From an uncultured Prevotella sp. (GTDB lineage Bacteria > Bacteroidota > Bacteroidia > Bacteroidales > Bacteroidaceae), in NCBI GenBank assembly GCA_934202525.1, contig CAKPYB010000009.1:1-64000 (forward strand): a stretch of 64,000 nt of DNA. The letters run 5' to 3'. This document shows positions 1 to 7,691 of the stretch, piece after piece. The translations under genes and the position numbers were made by a program. How positions within the stretch are numbered: position 1 is the stretch's first letter; each line of letters starts with the position of its first letter. Under the pieces are notes generated by a model. That model was not told where the DNA came from. It did not search any database and was given only the letters and a program-made list of their open reading frames with translations.

Positions 1-438
1 CTTGATGAACTCGCAGAGCACATGGAAAGTCACAACACCCCGTTCTCAAAGGGAGCCATCAAGGGTATGCTCACCGATATGGTGAGCTGCGTAAGAGAAC
101 TGGTTCTGCAGGGTATCGCCGTGAAGATTCCTGACCTCGCCATTTTCAGCATCGGTATCAAGAACAAGGAAGGTGCAGCCTCCGAGAAGGAGTTTAGCAT
201 CACCAAGAACATTGCCGGACTGAAGCTCCGTGCCCGTGGCACCGGCGAGTTCAAGGCTACCAGTCTGAACCTCGATGCATCCCTGAAGAAGGCTACAGCC
301 GTAACAGGCGATGTCACTCCACCGGACGACGGCAAGGACAACACTGGCGGCACAAACCAGGGTGGCGATTCAACACAGACTGGCGGTTCAGGTAACACCG
401 AGAGCAGCGGCTCTGATGGTAGCGACGGCCTGGAGTAA
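1..438 (+). CDS. HU-like DNA-binding protein (5' end outside the window)
   Basis: The reading frame is open from base 1, so the gene starts before the window; the first in-window ATG at 22 is internal. The visible part matches the Bacteroidales HU/IHF-related family: a helical segment with a GAIKGMLTDMV-type turn, then a beta arm (residues near KIPDLAIFSIGIKNKEG) expected to insert in the DNA minor groove. The last 45 or so residues are a low-complexity Gly/Ser/Thr/Asp tail. These proteins bend or coat DNA. This divergent subfamily is commonly found next to a smalltalk microprotein and an amidase gene, as here. Specific role unknown. Confidence 0.85.
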   Translation, partial: LDELAEHMESHNTPFSKGAIKGMLTDMVSCVRELVLQGIAVKIPDLAIFSIGIKNKEGAASEKEFSITKNIAGLKLRARGTGEFKATSLNLDASLKKATAVTGDVTPPDDGKDNTGGTNQGGDSTQTGGSGNTESSGSDGSDGLE

Positions 439-460
439 CCCCCAGCCAATAGATGAAGAA

Positions 461-585
461 AGAAGGTTTTAGGCAGGATGCAGTCCGGGATTCGGCTATA
501 GCACCCCCGGCTATCCATCATATAGCAAGCATCATTGAAACACGCGCTATCAAGCCCATCTGCTCATCCTGCCAACCTTCCTTCT
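461..585. other. Long inverted repeat in the gap between HU-like and smalltalk genes
   Basis: An arm reading AGAAGGTT...GGCAGGATG (461-480) is complementary to CATCCTGCC-AACCTTC (565-583), with a 3-base bulge. The roughly 85-nt interior contains smaller complementary pairs such as CCGGG/CCCCCGG and GCTAT/ATAGC. The transcript of this 207-bp gap could fold into a branched structure. There is no U-tract directly after it, so it is not a simple terminator. Function unknown. Confidence 0.45.
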
Positions 586-645
586 CTAGTTTCGCCCGGA
601 TAGAGAATCCGAGCCCCCAATCCATTTATTAACCTTAAAAATCAA

Positions 646-744
646 ATGAAAATGAAAAGAGAAACACTCAAGAAAATTCTGAATTTCGTTATTACCGTTC
701 TCACTGCCGTAGCCTCTGCCTTTTGTGTGCAGAGCTGCCAGTAG
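646..744 (+). CDS. Smalltalk family microprotein (32 aa)
   Basis: A 32-residue ORF starts MKMKRETLKKIL, continues as one hydrophobic helix (about residues 12-27) and ends near VQSCQ. Length, Lys-rich start, single helix and C-terminal Cys match the Bacteroidota protein family named smalltalk. Members usually lie directly upstream of an N-acetylmuramoyl-L-alanine amidase and near an HU-like gene, as here. It lies 26 bp upstream of the amidase and is probably co-transcribed. The hydrophobic segment suggests a membrane peptide; whether it helps release the amidase (holin-like) is only a hypothesis. Confidence 0.8.
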   Translation: MKMKRETLKKILNFVITVLTAVASAFCVQSCQ

Positions 745-770
745 TATCAACCCTTTAAAGATTCAGCACT

Positions 771-1205
771 ATGAAAAACACAAGAAAAATATCACTTATT
801 GTCATTCACTGTTCTGCCACACGCGTCACCCAGGACTTCACCTTCGAAAAGCTCGAAGCCTGTCATTTAGCCCGTGGTTTCCGCGGCATCGGTTATCACT
901 ATTACATCACGAAAGACGGCGTCATTTATCCCGGCCGTCCCGAGTCAGAGATAGGAGCCCACGCCCGCCATTTCAATGCACACAGTATCGGCATCTGTTA
1001 CGAAGGCGGTCTCGACGCCGACGGCAATCCGGCAGATACCCGTACGAAGGCTCAGAAGCAGTCTCTCCAGAATCTCCTGACGAGTCTGTGCGTAGACTAT
1101 CCCGAAGCCGAAATCCTAGGTCATCGTGATCTCCCGAATGTCCACAAGTCCTGTCCTTGTTTCAATGTCCAGGCCTGGCTGAATGAAATCAATTTCCACA
1201 TTTAG
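771..1205 (+). CDS. N-acetylmuramoyl-L-alanine amidase (Amidase_2, T7-lysozyme type)
   Basis: A 144-residue single-domain enzyme of the usual size for phage-type amidases. Zn-ligand positions are visible: His in VIHCSAT (about residue 13), His in LGHRDLP (about 118) and Cys in KSCPCF (about 128-130). The YHYYI segment contributes the catalytic Tyr. It would cleave the bond between muramic acid and the stem-peptide L-Ala. There is no signal peptide, so export would need lysis or another partner; the preceding smalltalk microprotein is the obvious candidate. The start at 771 gives the typical N-terminus just ahead of the first beta strand. Phage-derived ancestry is likely but the gene is intact. 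Confidence 0.9.
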   Translation: MKNTRKISLIVIHCSATRVTQDFTFEKLEACHLARGFRGIGYHYYITKDGVIYPGRPESEIGAHARHFNAHSIGICYEGGLDADGNPADTRTKAQKQSLQNLLTSLCVDYPEAEILGHRDLPNVHKSCPCFNVQAWLNEINFHI

Positions 1206-1247
1206 TTCCCTATTCAGTTGATATTGTTCATTTTTTTTCTAGTCTCT

Positions 1248-1286
1248 CCCCCAATCTTAAGTGATTAAGGTTGGGGGATTTTTTTG
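1248..1286 (+). terminator. Rho-independent terminator after the amidase gene
   Basis: A 13-bp stem (CCCCCAATCTTAA with TTAAGGTTGGGGG, one G-U pair) closes a GTGA loop and is followed by a run of Ts. It ends the HU-smalltalk-amidase transcript. Confidence 0.85.
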
Positions 1287-1312
1287 TCTCCTTTATTTCA
1301 GAAAGCGTTAGA

Positions 1313-1457
1313 AAGGGCAAAAGCTTTGTTTATTGCCCGGTATTTTAAAGCTTTTGCCCTTTCAGGGCGCATTGTTGACTGCCATTATACCCAGGGCGAT
1401 GCCCTGGGCTAGGAGCTTCTGCCCTTTCAGGGCGTGTGGACAAAACTTGCGAAAGTT
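1313..1457. repeat. REP-like palindromic intergenic repeat, copy 1
   Basis: Contains nested palindromes: GGGCAAAAGCTTT...AAAGCTTTTGCCC, then CCCAGGGCGATGCCCTGGG, then a terminal module ending in ACTTGCGAAAGTT. The same modules recur in the element at 2850-3090, so the two copies bracket the DUF1573 and EFR1 genes. No coding potential is seen. The rest of the gap 1206-1571 holds the terminator before it and a promoter after it. Confidence 0.8.
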
Positions 1458-1502
1458 CGGTTAAATAATGTAAAAAAGTAACGTAATACTAAACTTTATA
1501 TG

Positions 1503-1510
1503 TACTTTTG
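1503..1510 (+). promoter_or_regulatory. -7 box (TACTTTTG) for the DUF1573 gene
   Basis: Matches the Bacteroidota -7 consensus TAnnTTTG, about 62 bp before the start codon. No good -33 TTTG was found at the expected distance, so this rests on the -7 element alone. Confidence 0.55.
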
Positions 1511-1571
1511 CATCGAATTATATAAAAATAAGAAACAAATTAAAGAGAAAATATAAAAAAGAAGAAAGGAT

Positions 1572-1961
1572 ATGAAGATGAAAAGAATCATATTGACACT
1601 CACTTTGCTGGTGGCTCTTGTAGCTACTGCATCTGCTCAGGCAGAGATTAAGTTCGACAAACTGATACACAACTTCGGTTCGTTCGAAGAGTCAAACCCG
1701 GTACAGAAGGCAACCTTTACCTTCACCAATGTGGGCAACAAGCCATTAATTATCAACCAGGCTATTGCCAGCTGCGGCTGTACCGTACCTTCTTATACCA
1801 AGAAGCCTATCGCTCCAGGCGAGAAGGGACAGATTAGTGTTACCTATAACGGCAAGGGTATGTTCCCTGGTCATTTCAAGAAGAGCATCACCATCCGTTC
1901 TAACGGTAATGTTGAGATGTCTCGACTCTATATAGAAGGTGTTATGACAGAAAAGAAATAA
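1572..1961 (+). CDS. DUF1573 domain periplasmic/secreted protein
   Basis: 129 residues: a Sec signal peptide (residues 1-23, ending ASAQ) followed by one Ig-like DUF1573 domain. The family hallmark is visible: an HNFGSFEE start, the segment F-T-N-V-G-N-K-P-L, and CGCT at residues 68-71 followed by APGEKG. DUF1573 proteins are abundant in Bacteroidota and their function is not established. The gene has its own promoter and lies 29 bp before the EFR1 gene, so the two may be co-transcribed. Confidence 0.88.
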   Translation: MKMKRIILTLTLLVALVATASAQAEIKFDKLIHNFGSFEESNPVQKATFTFTNVGNKPLIINQAIASCGCTVPSYTKKPIAPGEKGQISVTYNGKGMFPGHFKKSITIRSNGNVEMSRLYIEGVMTEKK

Positions 1962-1990
1962 TCTAGCTCAATACATATTTAAAAGTAAGC

Positions 1991-2842
1991 ATGATTTTCT
2001 ATTTCTCAGGAACTGGAAATACCAAGTGGGCAGCAGCCAGACTGGCAGCGGCTACACACGAAGACTTGATTCCTATCGCCCCTTATATGCGGGCGGATGA
2101 TTCAAGCCACAATATAGCCGAGCCGTTTATTCTGAAAGAGAATGAACGGCTCGGATTCGTTTTCCCCGTACATGGCTGGAGGGTTCCATGCCTTGTAAGG
2201 GAGTTTATCAGGAAGATGAAGATTCTGAGAGAAGCCCCTGATGCTACTACAGAAGGCAAGGAGATGTCCAAGAAGCACCCTTTCGCCTATTGCGTCTGTA
2301 CTGCAGGCGACAGCATCGGACTCACCATCGAAAACCTCAACGATACGATTACGCAGAATGCATCGCTTCAGGCCTTGGGCATCACGGAGGTTTCATCTTC
2401 CTACTCGCTCATCATGCCGGAATCTTATGTGGGACTTCCTTTCATGGATGTTGATCCGAAGGAGCGCGAAGTCCGCAAGAAATCGAAATCGGCACAGGAA
2501 CTGGCGGTTATCTGCGAAGAGATATTCGACAGGAAAGAGGGTGTGAACCGGTTGATAAAAGGTCCTATCCCCTGGTTCTTCACCAAGGTTGTGGGCGGAT
2601 TCTTCGAAAAGGTGCTCATCACCGACAAGCGGTTTCATGTGGAGAAAGACAAGTGCGTGAAGTGTGGCATCTGTGCCAACGTCTGTCCTGTAGGCGATAT
2701 CAAGGGCGGACATGGAGAATACCCGGAATGGCTGCATCATAAGGACTGTCTTACCTGCTTCACCTGCTATCACCATTGTCCGCATCACGCCATCGAGTTT
2801 GGGCACCAGACTCAGAAGAAAGGACAATACTTTTATAAATAA
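1991..2842 (+). CDS. EFR1-type flavodoxin-ferredoxin fusion protein
   Basis: 283 residues. The N-terminal flavodoxin-like domain starts with the FMN-phosphate loop FSGTGNTKW (residues 5-13). A C-terminal double [4Fe-4S] ferredoxin has cysteines at 222, 225, 228, 232 and 253, 256, 259, 263. This architecture is called EFR1 family ferrodoxin; it is expected to pass electrons between FMN and iron-sulfur clusters in the cytoplasm of anaerobes. The physiological partner is unknown. It stands between two REP-like elements. Confidence 0.85.
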   Translation: MIFYFSGTGNTKWAAARLAAATHEDLIPIAPYMRADDSSHNIAEPFILKENERLGFVFPVHGWRVPCLVREFIRKMKILREAPDATTEGKEMSKKHPFAYCVCTAGDSIGLTIENLNDTITQNASLQALGITEVSSSYSLIMPESYVGLPFMDVDPKEREVRKKSKSAQELAVICEEIFDRKEGVNRLIKGPIPWFFTKVVGGFFEKVLITDKRFHVEKDKCVKCGICANVCPVGDIKGGHGEYPEWLHHKDCLTCFTCYHHCPHHAIEFGHQTQKKGQYFYK

Positions 2843-2849
2843 ACAACAG

Positions 2850-3090
2850 AACTTTCGCATGTGGTTTAAGTACGGGCTGAAGGCCCAAAAGCTCCTAGCC
2901 CAGGGCATCGCCCTGGGTATAATAGCAGTCAGCAAGGCGCCCTGTAAGGGCAAAAGCTTTGTTAATTGCCCGGTATTTAAAGCTTTTGCCCTTACAGGGC
3001 GACAAGTTTGCGTCCATAATTACCCAGGGCGCTGCCCTGGGCTAGGAGCTTCTGCCCTTTCAGGGCGTGTGGAGCCAACTTGCGAAAGTT
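2850..3090. repeat. REP-like palindromic intergenic repeat, copy 2 (full length)
   Basis: About 240 bp bounded by AACTTTCGCA at the left and TTGCGAAAGTT at the right, i.e. terminal inverted repeats. Inside are GGGCTGAAGGCCC, CCCAGGGCATCGCCCTGGG, GGGCAAAAGCTTT...AAAGCTTTTGCCC and CCCAGGGCGCTGCCCTGGG. It shares its right half with the element at 1313-1457. It has no ORF and is probably a non-autonomous palindromic repeat. Confidence 0.82.
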
Positions 3091-3112
3091 CAGTAAACTA
3101 CCCTAACAGATT

Positions 3113-4831
3113 ATGAAGAAGATAATCATCTCTCTGGCACTCGCCTTTCTGGGCATTGCCAATCTCTATGCCGTAAAGGCTAAACCGGGCATCGCCAAGA
3201 TTATGCTGGCTGATGGAACGGTGGCTTGTGCCACACTGCATGGTGACGAAACCTTCCACTACTACATGCTGCTGGACGGTACGCCCCTGCGGGAAACCCA
3301 AGACGGAAAATATGAAAAGATAACAGCTGAAGAGCTGAACAGCCGAAAAAGCCGTGCTTTCTCTGCAAAGAATATCACAAGAGCCTCTGGATTAGGAACC
3401 TGGAGTCCTAGCTATTTCCCACATAAGGGAAGTCCAAGAGCTCTGGTACTCCTGGTGCAGTTTCAGGATGTGAAGTTCAAGAGTAAGGATCCGGTTGCTA
3501 CATTCAACCATTACCTCAACGGAAAGAAGGGAGAAGCTATGCCTGAGGCTGATAAAGAAGTGTTTATCACCAACGAGAATTACTGCCAGAACTATGGCAG
3601 CGTACAGCAGTATTTCGCAGACATGAGCGATAACCAGTTTATTCCACAGTTTGACGTAGTGGGTCCTGTTACGGTAAGCAAGATTTCTGCTTATTATGGC
3701 AAGAACGGAGTTGACGACGGAAGTGACACCAACTATCCTCAGATGATTAAGGAAGCCTGCCAGCAGGTAGACGCCAAGGTTAACTTTGCCGATTACGACA
3801 GCGACGGCGACGGATATGTAGACCTGGTATACGTGATTTATGCCGGCTATTCAGAAAGCATCTCAGGCAATTCAGGCGATTGTCTCTGGCCGAAATCAGG
3901 TACCGTAGGAGTGGGAACCTATGACGGGAAAACTGTACGCAGGTTCGGTATCAACAACGAACTGAACAATACACCTAAAGATACCCAAGACGGCAAATAC
4001 TACATCAATGGTATCGGCCTCTTCTGTCATGAGTTTTCGCATACCCTCGGTTTGCCAGATATATATCCGACCAACAATCTTACAGAGCATAACCAGAGTC
4101 CTGAATATTGGGACATCATGGATATGGGCTGTTATCAGGCTAAAGGCTACCAGCCTATCCCTTATTCACCATGGGAGAAAAGCATCGTAGGATGGAAACA
4201 GCCTACCCTCCTTTCAGATACCGAGGCGCAGCAGATAACACTGGAACCATACGACAAGGCATCGGATGCATTCAAGATTATAGCCAACAGCGAGGGCGAA
4301 TACCTGCTTCTGCAGAACATCAGAAACGAGGGATGGTACAAGAAGGCTTTTGGTTACGGATTGCTGGTATGGCGCATCGACTACGATGACAAGACTTCGG
4401 TTAATCTGTTTGATAATCCCAACGACACGCTAGGTAAGCCAAGGGTAATGATTGTTCCTGCAGACGGCATGGTATACAACAGTTATAACGAGAATGTCAG
4501 CGGCGATGATATTATCACGAGTCTGCAGAACGACCCGTTCCCAACCTACAAGGCGGGCTCTGCTACAGAGTACGAGGTGAACAGTCTGACCAGTATCACC
4601 CTGAATAACAGTATTGATACAAGTCATCCGCTCTACAACATCACAAAGGATGAAGCAACCGGTCTGGTAACCTTCGATTATCTCAAGAACTTCTCTCCTA
4701 CCGGAATATCATCTGTCATCATCGACAAAGACAGACCGACAGCCTATTTTGACCTGGAAGGCAGAAAGGTTTCCGTTCTACAAAAGGGCAAGATTTATAT
4801 TACCAACAAGGGACAGAAGATAATATACTAA
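3113..4831 (+). CDS. Secreted M6-family metalloprotease with T9SS-like C-terminus
   Basis: 572 residues. A signal peptide (1-20) is followed by an M6 (immune-inhibitor-A type) protease domain. The zinc site HEFSHTLGLPD is at residues 306-316 (HExxHxxGxxD; the two His and the Asp are expected Zn ligands and the Glu is catalytic). An acidic DYDSDGDGYVD loop near 227-237 looks like a calcium site. The last 50 or so residues (YFDLEGRKV ... GKIYITNKGQK) resemble the short type-9-secretion sorting tails of Prevotella proteins, suggesting export to the surface or medium. It probably degrades host or dietary protein. It is followed by a strong terminator. Confidence 0.88.
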   Translation: MKKIIISLALAFLGIANLYAVKAKPGIAKIMLADGTVACATLHGDETFHYYMLLDGTPLRETQDGKYEKITAEELNSRKSRAFSAKNITRASGLGTWSPSYFPHKGSPRALVLLVQFQDVKFKSKDPVATFNHYLNGKKGEAMPEADKEVFITNENYCQNYGSVQQYFADMSDNQFIPQFDVVGPVTVSKISAYYGKNGVDDGSDTNYPQMIKEACQQVDAKVNFADYDSDGDGYVDLVYVIYAGYSESISGNSGDCLWPKSGTVGVGTYDGKTVRRFGINNELNNTPKDTQDGKYYINGIGLFCHEFSHTLGLPDIYPTNNLTEHNQSPEYWDIMDMGCYQAKGYQPIPYSPWEKSIVGWKQPTLLSDTEAQQITLEPYDKASDAFKIIANSEGEYLLLQNIRNEGWYKKAFGYGLLVWRIDYDDKTSVNLFDNPNDTLGKPRVMIVPADGMVYNSYNENVSGDDIITSLQNDPFPTYKAGSATEYEVNSLTSITLNNSIDTSHPLYNITKDEATGLVTFDYLKNFSPTGISSVIIDKDRPTAYFDLEGRKVSVLQKGKIYITNKGQKIIY

Positions 4832-4837
4832 ATATAT

Positions 4838-4883
4838 AAACAAAGAGGGTGTGTCAAAAGTCTATGACACACCCTCTTTGTTT
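4838..4883. terminator. Bidirectional terminator between M6 protease and yggS
   Basis: A perfect 19-bp stem (4838-4856 with 4865-4883; core AGAGGGTGTGTCA) with an 8-nt loop, A/T-rich on both sides, sits between convergent genes. The same core (GAGGGT..GTCAT) is reused in the terminator at 15494-15535. Confidence 0.9.
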
Positions 4884-5553
4884 AATATATTCTAGGACCG
4901 AAGATGGTGGTACCCACACGAACCATCGTGCTGCCGTGCTTGACGGCAATATGATAATCGTGACTCATACCCCAGCTACGCTCGCAGAAAGCATCATCAT
5001 CGGCAAAATACTTTGCCTTTACCTCATCGAAGAACTTCGCAGCCTCATCAAACTCCTGAGCAATCTGCTGTTCATCATCCGTATTAGATGCCATCATCAT
5101 GATGCCACAAATCTGCACATGCTTCATCTCTCTCCATTCGCCAGCCTCAAGGAGTTCGCGGCAAGCATCAAGAGAAAGACCCGATTTGGTATCTTCCTCT
5201 GCCAGATGAAGTTCCAGAAGAACCTTCACCACACGATCGTGCTTGGCAGCCTGCTTCTCAATCTCCTTGAGAAGTTTCAGACTGTCTACCGATTCTATCA
5301 TCGAGATATAAGGTGCGATATACTTCACCTTATTGGTCTGCAGATGACCAATGAAATGCCACTCGATGTCCTCAGGCAGCGAAGCCACCTTCTTAGCGAG
5401 TTCCTGTTCATGACTCTCGCCGAAGATACGCTGTCCTTCAGCATAAGCCTCCTCGATATACTCGTTGGGATGGAACTTGCTGATGGCAACGAGACGGACG
5501 CCGGCAGGCAAGCTGCCCAGCACCTCATGGAGATTTCCTTTTACATCATACAT
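4882..5553 (-). CDS. yggS: YggS/PLPBP family pyridoxal-phosphate homeostasis protein
   Basis: 223 residues, the usual size. A TIM-barrel PLP-binding protein related to the N-terminal domain of alanine racemase. The PLP lysine is K26 in LVAISKFHP. Conserved segments FGESHEQEL, EWHFIGHLQTNK and LSMGMSHDY-type (here RSWGMSHDYHIAVKHGSTMVRVGTTIFG) are present. It keeps free PLP low and supplies PLP enzymes in the cytosol. It is followed upstream by DUF4494 at only 7 bp, so the two form an operon transcribed leftwards. Confidence 0.93.
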   Translation of the reverse strand: MYDVKGNLHEVLGSLPAGVRLVAISKFHPNEYIEEAYAEGQRIFGESHEQELAKKVASLPEDIEWHFIGHLQTNKVKYIAPYISMIESVDSLKLLKEIEKQAAKHDRVVKVLLELHLAEEDTKSGLSLDACRELLEAGEWREMKHVQICGIMMMASNTDDEQQIAQEFDEAAKFFDEVKAKYFADDDAFCERSWGMSHDYHIAVKHGSTMVRVGTTIFGPRIY

Positions 5554-5560
5554 AGTTCAA

Positions 5561-6061
5561 TTATTTTTGCTCCTCGTATTCAGGCACATCATTCTTCTCC
5601 TCTTTCTTCTCGTTAGGAACATGGTGCTCGAATACATCCATCAGTTTGGTTTCGTTCAAACCAACCACATCATAATCTATCATGGTCTTGCCCATCACCT
5701 CATCAATATAACGGAGAGCACGGGCGAGAGACTTAGCCTGAACAAGATAAGTAACACTGCTGCGCTTCTCCTTCTCACTCTGCTCATCGATTGTGATGAA
5801 CTGGAGTTTAGCCTTATACCACTTATCATCATCATCGACATCGCTGAAGAAGATTTCGCCGTAGCAAGCCTTGCCGATACCGCTCACCTTCAACTCGCCT
5901 CTTACATAAACCGACATCTCATCGATGATGGCACTCTCAGCCTCGGTAAAGCTCAATGCATCTACTACGTATGCTTCAGAAACTACCTTCTCTGAACCAT
6001 CCTCCATTGTCTTCTGATATTTCACTTTGGTCTCAAACCATGTACTTGTTCTACTTCTCAT
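5561..6061 (-). CDS. DUF4494 domain protein
   Basis: 166 residues with no signal peptide or membrane segment. The N-terminus MRSRTSTWFETKVKYQK and the central YVVDALSFTEAES match DUF4494, a Bacteroidota-restricted family of unknown function. Charged and soluble, probably cytoplasmic. It is the first gene of a two-gene operon with yggS and has a TAACTTTG -7 box about 65 bp upstream. Confidence 0.85.
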   Translation of the reverse strand: MRSRTSTWFETKVKYQKTMEDGSEKVVSEAYVVDALSFTEAESAIIDEMSVYVRGELKVSGIGKACYGEIFFSDVDDDDKWYKAKLQFITIDEQSEKEKRSSVTYLVQAKSLARALRYIDEVMGKTMIDYDVVGLNETKLMDVFEHHVPNEKKEEKNDVPEYEEQK

Positions 6062-6125
6062 AATTTTCTTCTTACTTATTTTAATTAATTAGTCTAATTC
6101 TTATAACATTTCTTGAAATTAAGTG

Positions 6126-6133
6126 CAAAGTTA
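6126..6133 (-). promoter_or_regulatory. -7 box (TAACTTTG) for DUF4494-yggS
   Basis: CAAAGTTA on the plus strand reads TAACTTTG on the minus strand, a perfect TAnnTTTG match upstream of the DUF4494 start. No -33 partner is evident. Confidence 0.55.
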
Positions 6134-6227
6134 TAAAAAAGAAAGCAAAGAGCGACATATTTAAAGAGTTTTTAATCAAAAAATAAAATTTAACCGAAAG
6201 TTATTCTCAATTCTCATCTAATTTTCT

Positions 6228-6235
6228 TATCTTTG
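6228..6235 (+). promoter_or_regulatory. -7 box (TATCTTTG) for the aminotransferase
   Basis: Perfect TAnnTTTG consensus about 90 bp before the chosen start at 6325. The intergenic stretch 6062-6324 holds only this promoter and the divergent one. Confidence 0.6.
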
Positions 6236-6324
6236 CAGCCGATTAGCGTAAATTGAAAAGACCAGAAGGTCATAGAATTCAATTTTCGACACGGATAATT
6301 AATAGAAAGAAACAATATTTTAAG

Positions 6325-7536
6325 ATGCCAGAAATATCTGTACGCGGTCTTGAAATGCCAGAGTCACCTATCAGAAAGTTGGCTCCTCTGGCTGCCGCAG
6401 CAAAGAAACGTGGAGTAAAGGTATATCACCTCAACATCGGTCAGCCTGACCTTCCAACTCCTCAATGTGGCCTAGATGCCTTGAAGCATATAGACCGCAC
6501 GGTCTTGGAGTATTCTCCAAGTCAGGGCTATCTCAGCTATCGCGAGAGGCTTGTAGATTACTATAAGAAATATAACATCAACGTAACTGCCGATGATATC
6601 ATCATTACATCGGGAGGTTCTGAGGCTGTACTCTTCTCTTTCATGAGCTGCCTCAACCCTGGCGACGAGATTATCGTGCCAGAACCAGCTTACGCTAACT
6701 ATATGGCGTTTGCCATCTCAGCGGGCGCCAAGATCCGTACCATCGCTACAACGATAGAAGAAGGTTTCTCCCTGCCTAAGGTGGAGAAGTTTGAGGAACT
6801 TATCAATGAGCGCACCCGTGCCATCCTGATCTGTAACCCAAACAACCCTACAGGCTATCTCTATACCCGCAGAGAGATGAATCAGATTCGTGACCTGGTG
6901 AAAAAGTACGACCTCTATCTCTTCTCTGATGAGGTTTACCGTGAGTATATCTATACCGGCAGTCCTTATATCAGTGCGATGCACCTGGAAGGCATCGAAC
7001 AGAACACGGTTCTCATCGATTCTGTTTCGAAGCGTTACAGCGAGTGCGGTATCCGTGTAGGTGCCCTTATCACCAAGAATGCAGAAATCCGCAAGGCGGT
7101 GATGAAGTTCTGCCAGGCCCGTCTCTCTCCTCCACTGATCGGTCAGATTGTAGCCGAAGCTTCTCTGGATGCTCCAGAAGAGTACTACCGCGATGTATAC
7201 GATGAGTATGTAGAGCGCCGTAAGTGCCTGATAGACGGACTGAACCGTATTCCTGGCGTATACTCTCCTATTCCTATGGGAGCCTTCTATACCGTAGCCA
7301 AACTGCCTATCGATGATTCTGACAAGTTCTGCCGCTGGTGTCTGGAGGAATTCAACTATGAGGGTGAAACCGTCATGATGGCTCCAGCCTCTGGTTTCTA
7401 CACGACTCCAGGAGCCGGACACAATCAGGTTCGTGTAGCTTATGTCTTGAAGAAACACGATCTGGAGCGTGCTCTGGTGGTTCTGGGTAAGGCACTTGAG
7501 GCCTATCCGGGAAGAGTGGAAGACGAAGGACTATAA
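6325..7536 (+). CDS. Class I/II PLP-dependent aminotransferase
   Basis: About 403 residues from ATG 6325. I prefer this to the in-frame ATG at 6253 because homologues begin at the EISVRGLEMPESPIRKL segment and the extra 24 residues look like leader sequence. It is a fold-type I enzyme: HLNIGQPDLPTP, ITSGGSEAV, the CNPNNPTGY loop, the SDEVY aspartate that pairs with the pyridine nitrogen, and the Schiff-base lysine K236 in SVSKRYSECGIRVG. It resembles aspartate/aromatic aminotransferases, but the substrate cannot be read from sequence. A repeat hairpin follows the stop. Confidence 0.9.
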   Translation: MPEISVRGLEMPESPIRKLAPLAAAAKKRGVKVYHLNIGQPDLPTPQCGLDALKHIDRTVLEYSPSQGYLSYRERLVDYYKKYNINVTADDIIITSGGSEAVLFSFMSCLNPGDEIIVPEPAYANYMAFAISAGAKIRTIATTIEEGFSLPKVEKFEELINERTRAILICNPNNPTGYLYTRREMNQIRDLVKKYDLYLFSDEVYREYIYTGSPYISAMHLEGIEQNTVLIDSVSKRYSECGIRVGALITKNAEIRKAVMKFCQARLSPPLIGQIVAEASLDAPEEYYRDVYDEYVERRKCLIDGLNRIPGVYSPIPMGAFYTVAKLPIDDSDKFCRWCLEEFNYEGETVMMAPASGFYTTPGAGHNQVRVAYVLKKHDLERALVVLGKALEAYPGRVEDEGL

Positions 7537-7687
7537 CAATGTTGAATGTTGTTTGTAATGTTGAATGTTGAGTGTTGAATGTTGAATTGCCTAACGGACA
7601 CAAAGATTAATTTAACACTTAACATTCAACACTCAACATTCAACACTCAACATTCAAAAATCAACATTCAACATTCAACATTACAAC
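7537..7687. repeat. Hairpin repeat built from TTGAATG/CATTCAA units, copy 1
   Basis: The left arm is a tandem of GTTGAATGTT / GTTGAGTGTT units. The centre reads TTGCCTAACGGACACAAAG. The right arm is the complement, AACATTCAACACTCAACA repeated several times. Transcripts would form a very long hairpin. The same arms and the same central sequence occur at 22674-22788, so this is a dispersed family and not chance low complexity. It lies between two co-directional genes. Confidence 0.85.
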
Positions 7688-7691
7688 AGAG

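Noticed and set aside
725..1129. 134-codon frame overlapping the amidase gene in another frame
   Set aside because: Arg/Ser-rich and overlaps a conserved enzyme; smalltalk and amidase explain the region better.
7537..7687. CRISPR-like array
   Set aside because: Units are 7-12 bp, contiguous without spacers and face in opposite directions around one core; no cas genes are present.
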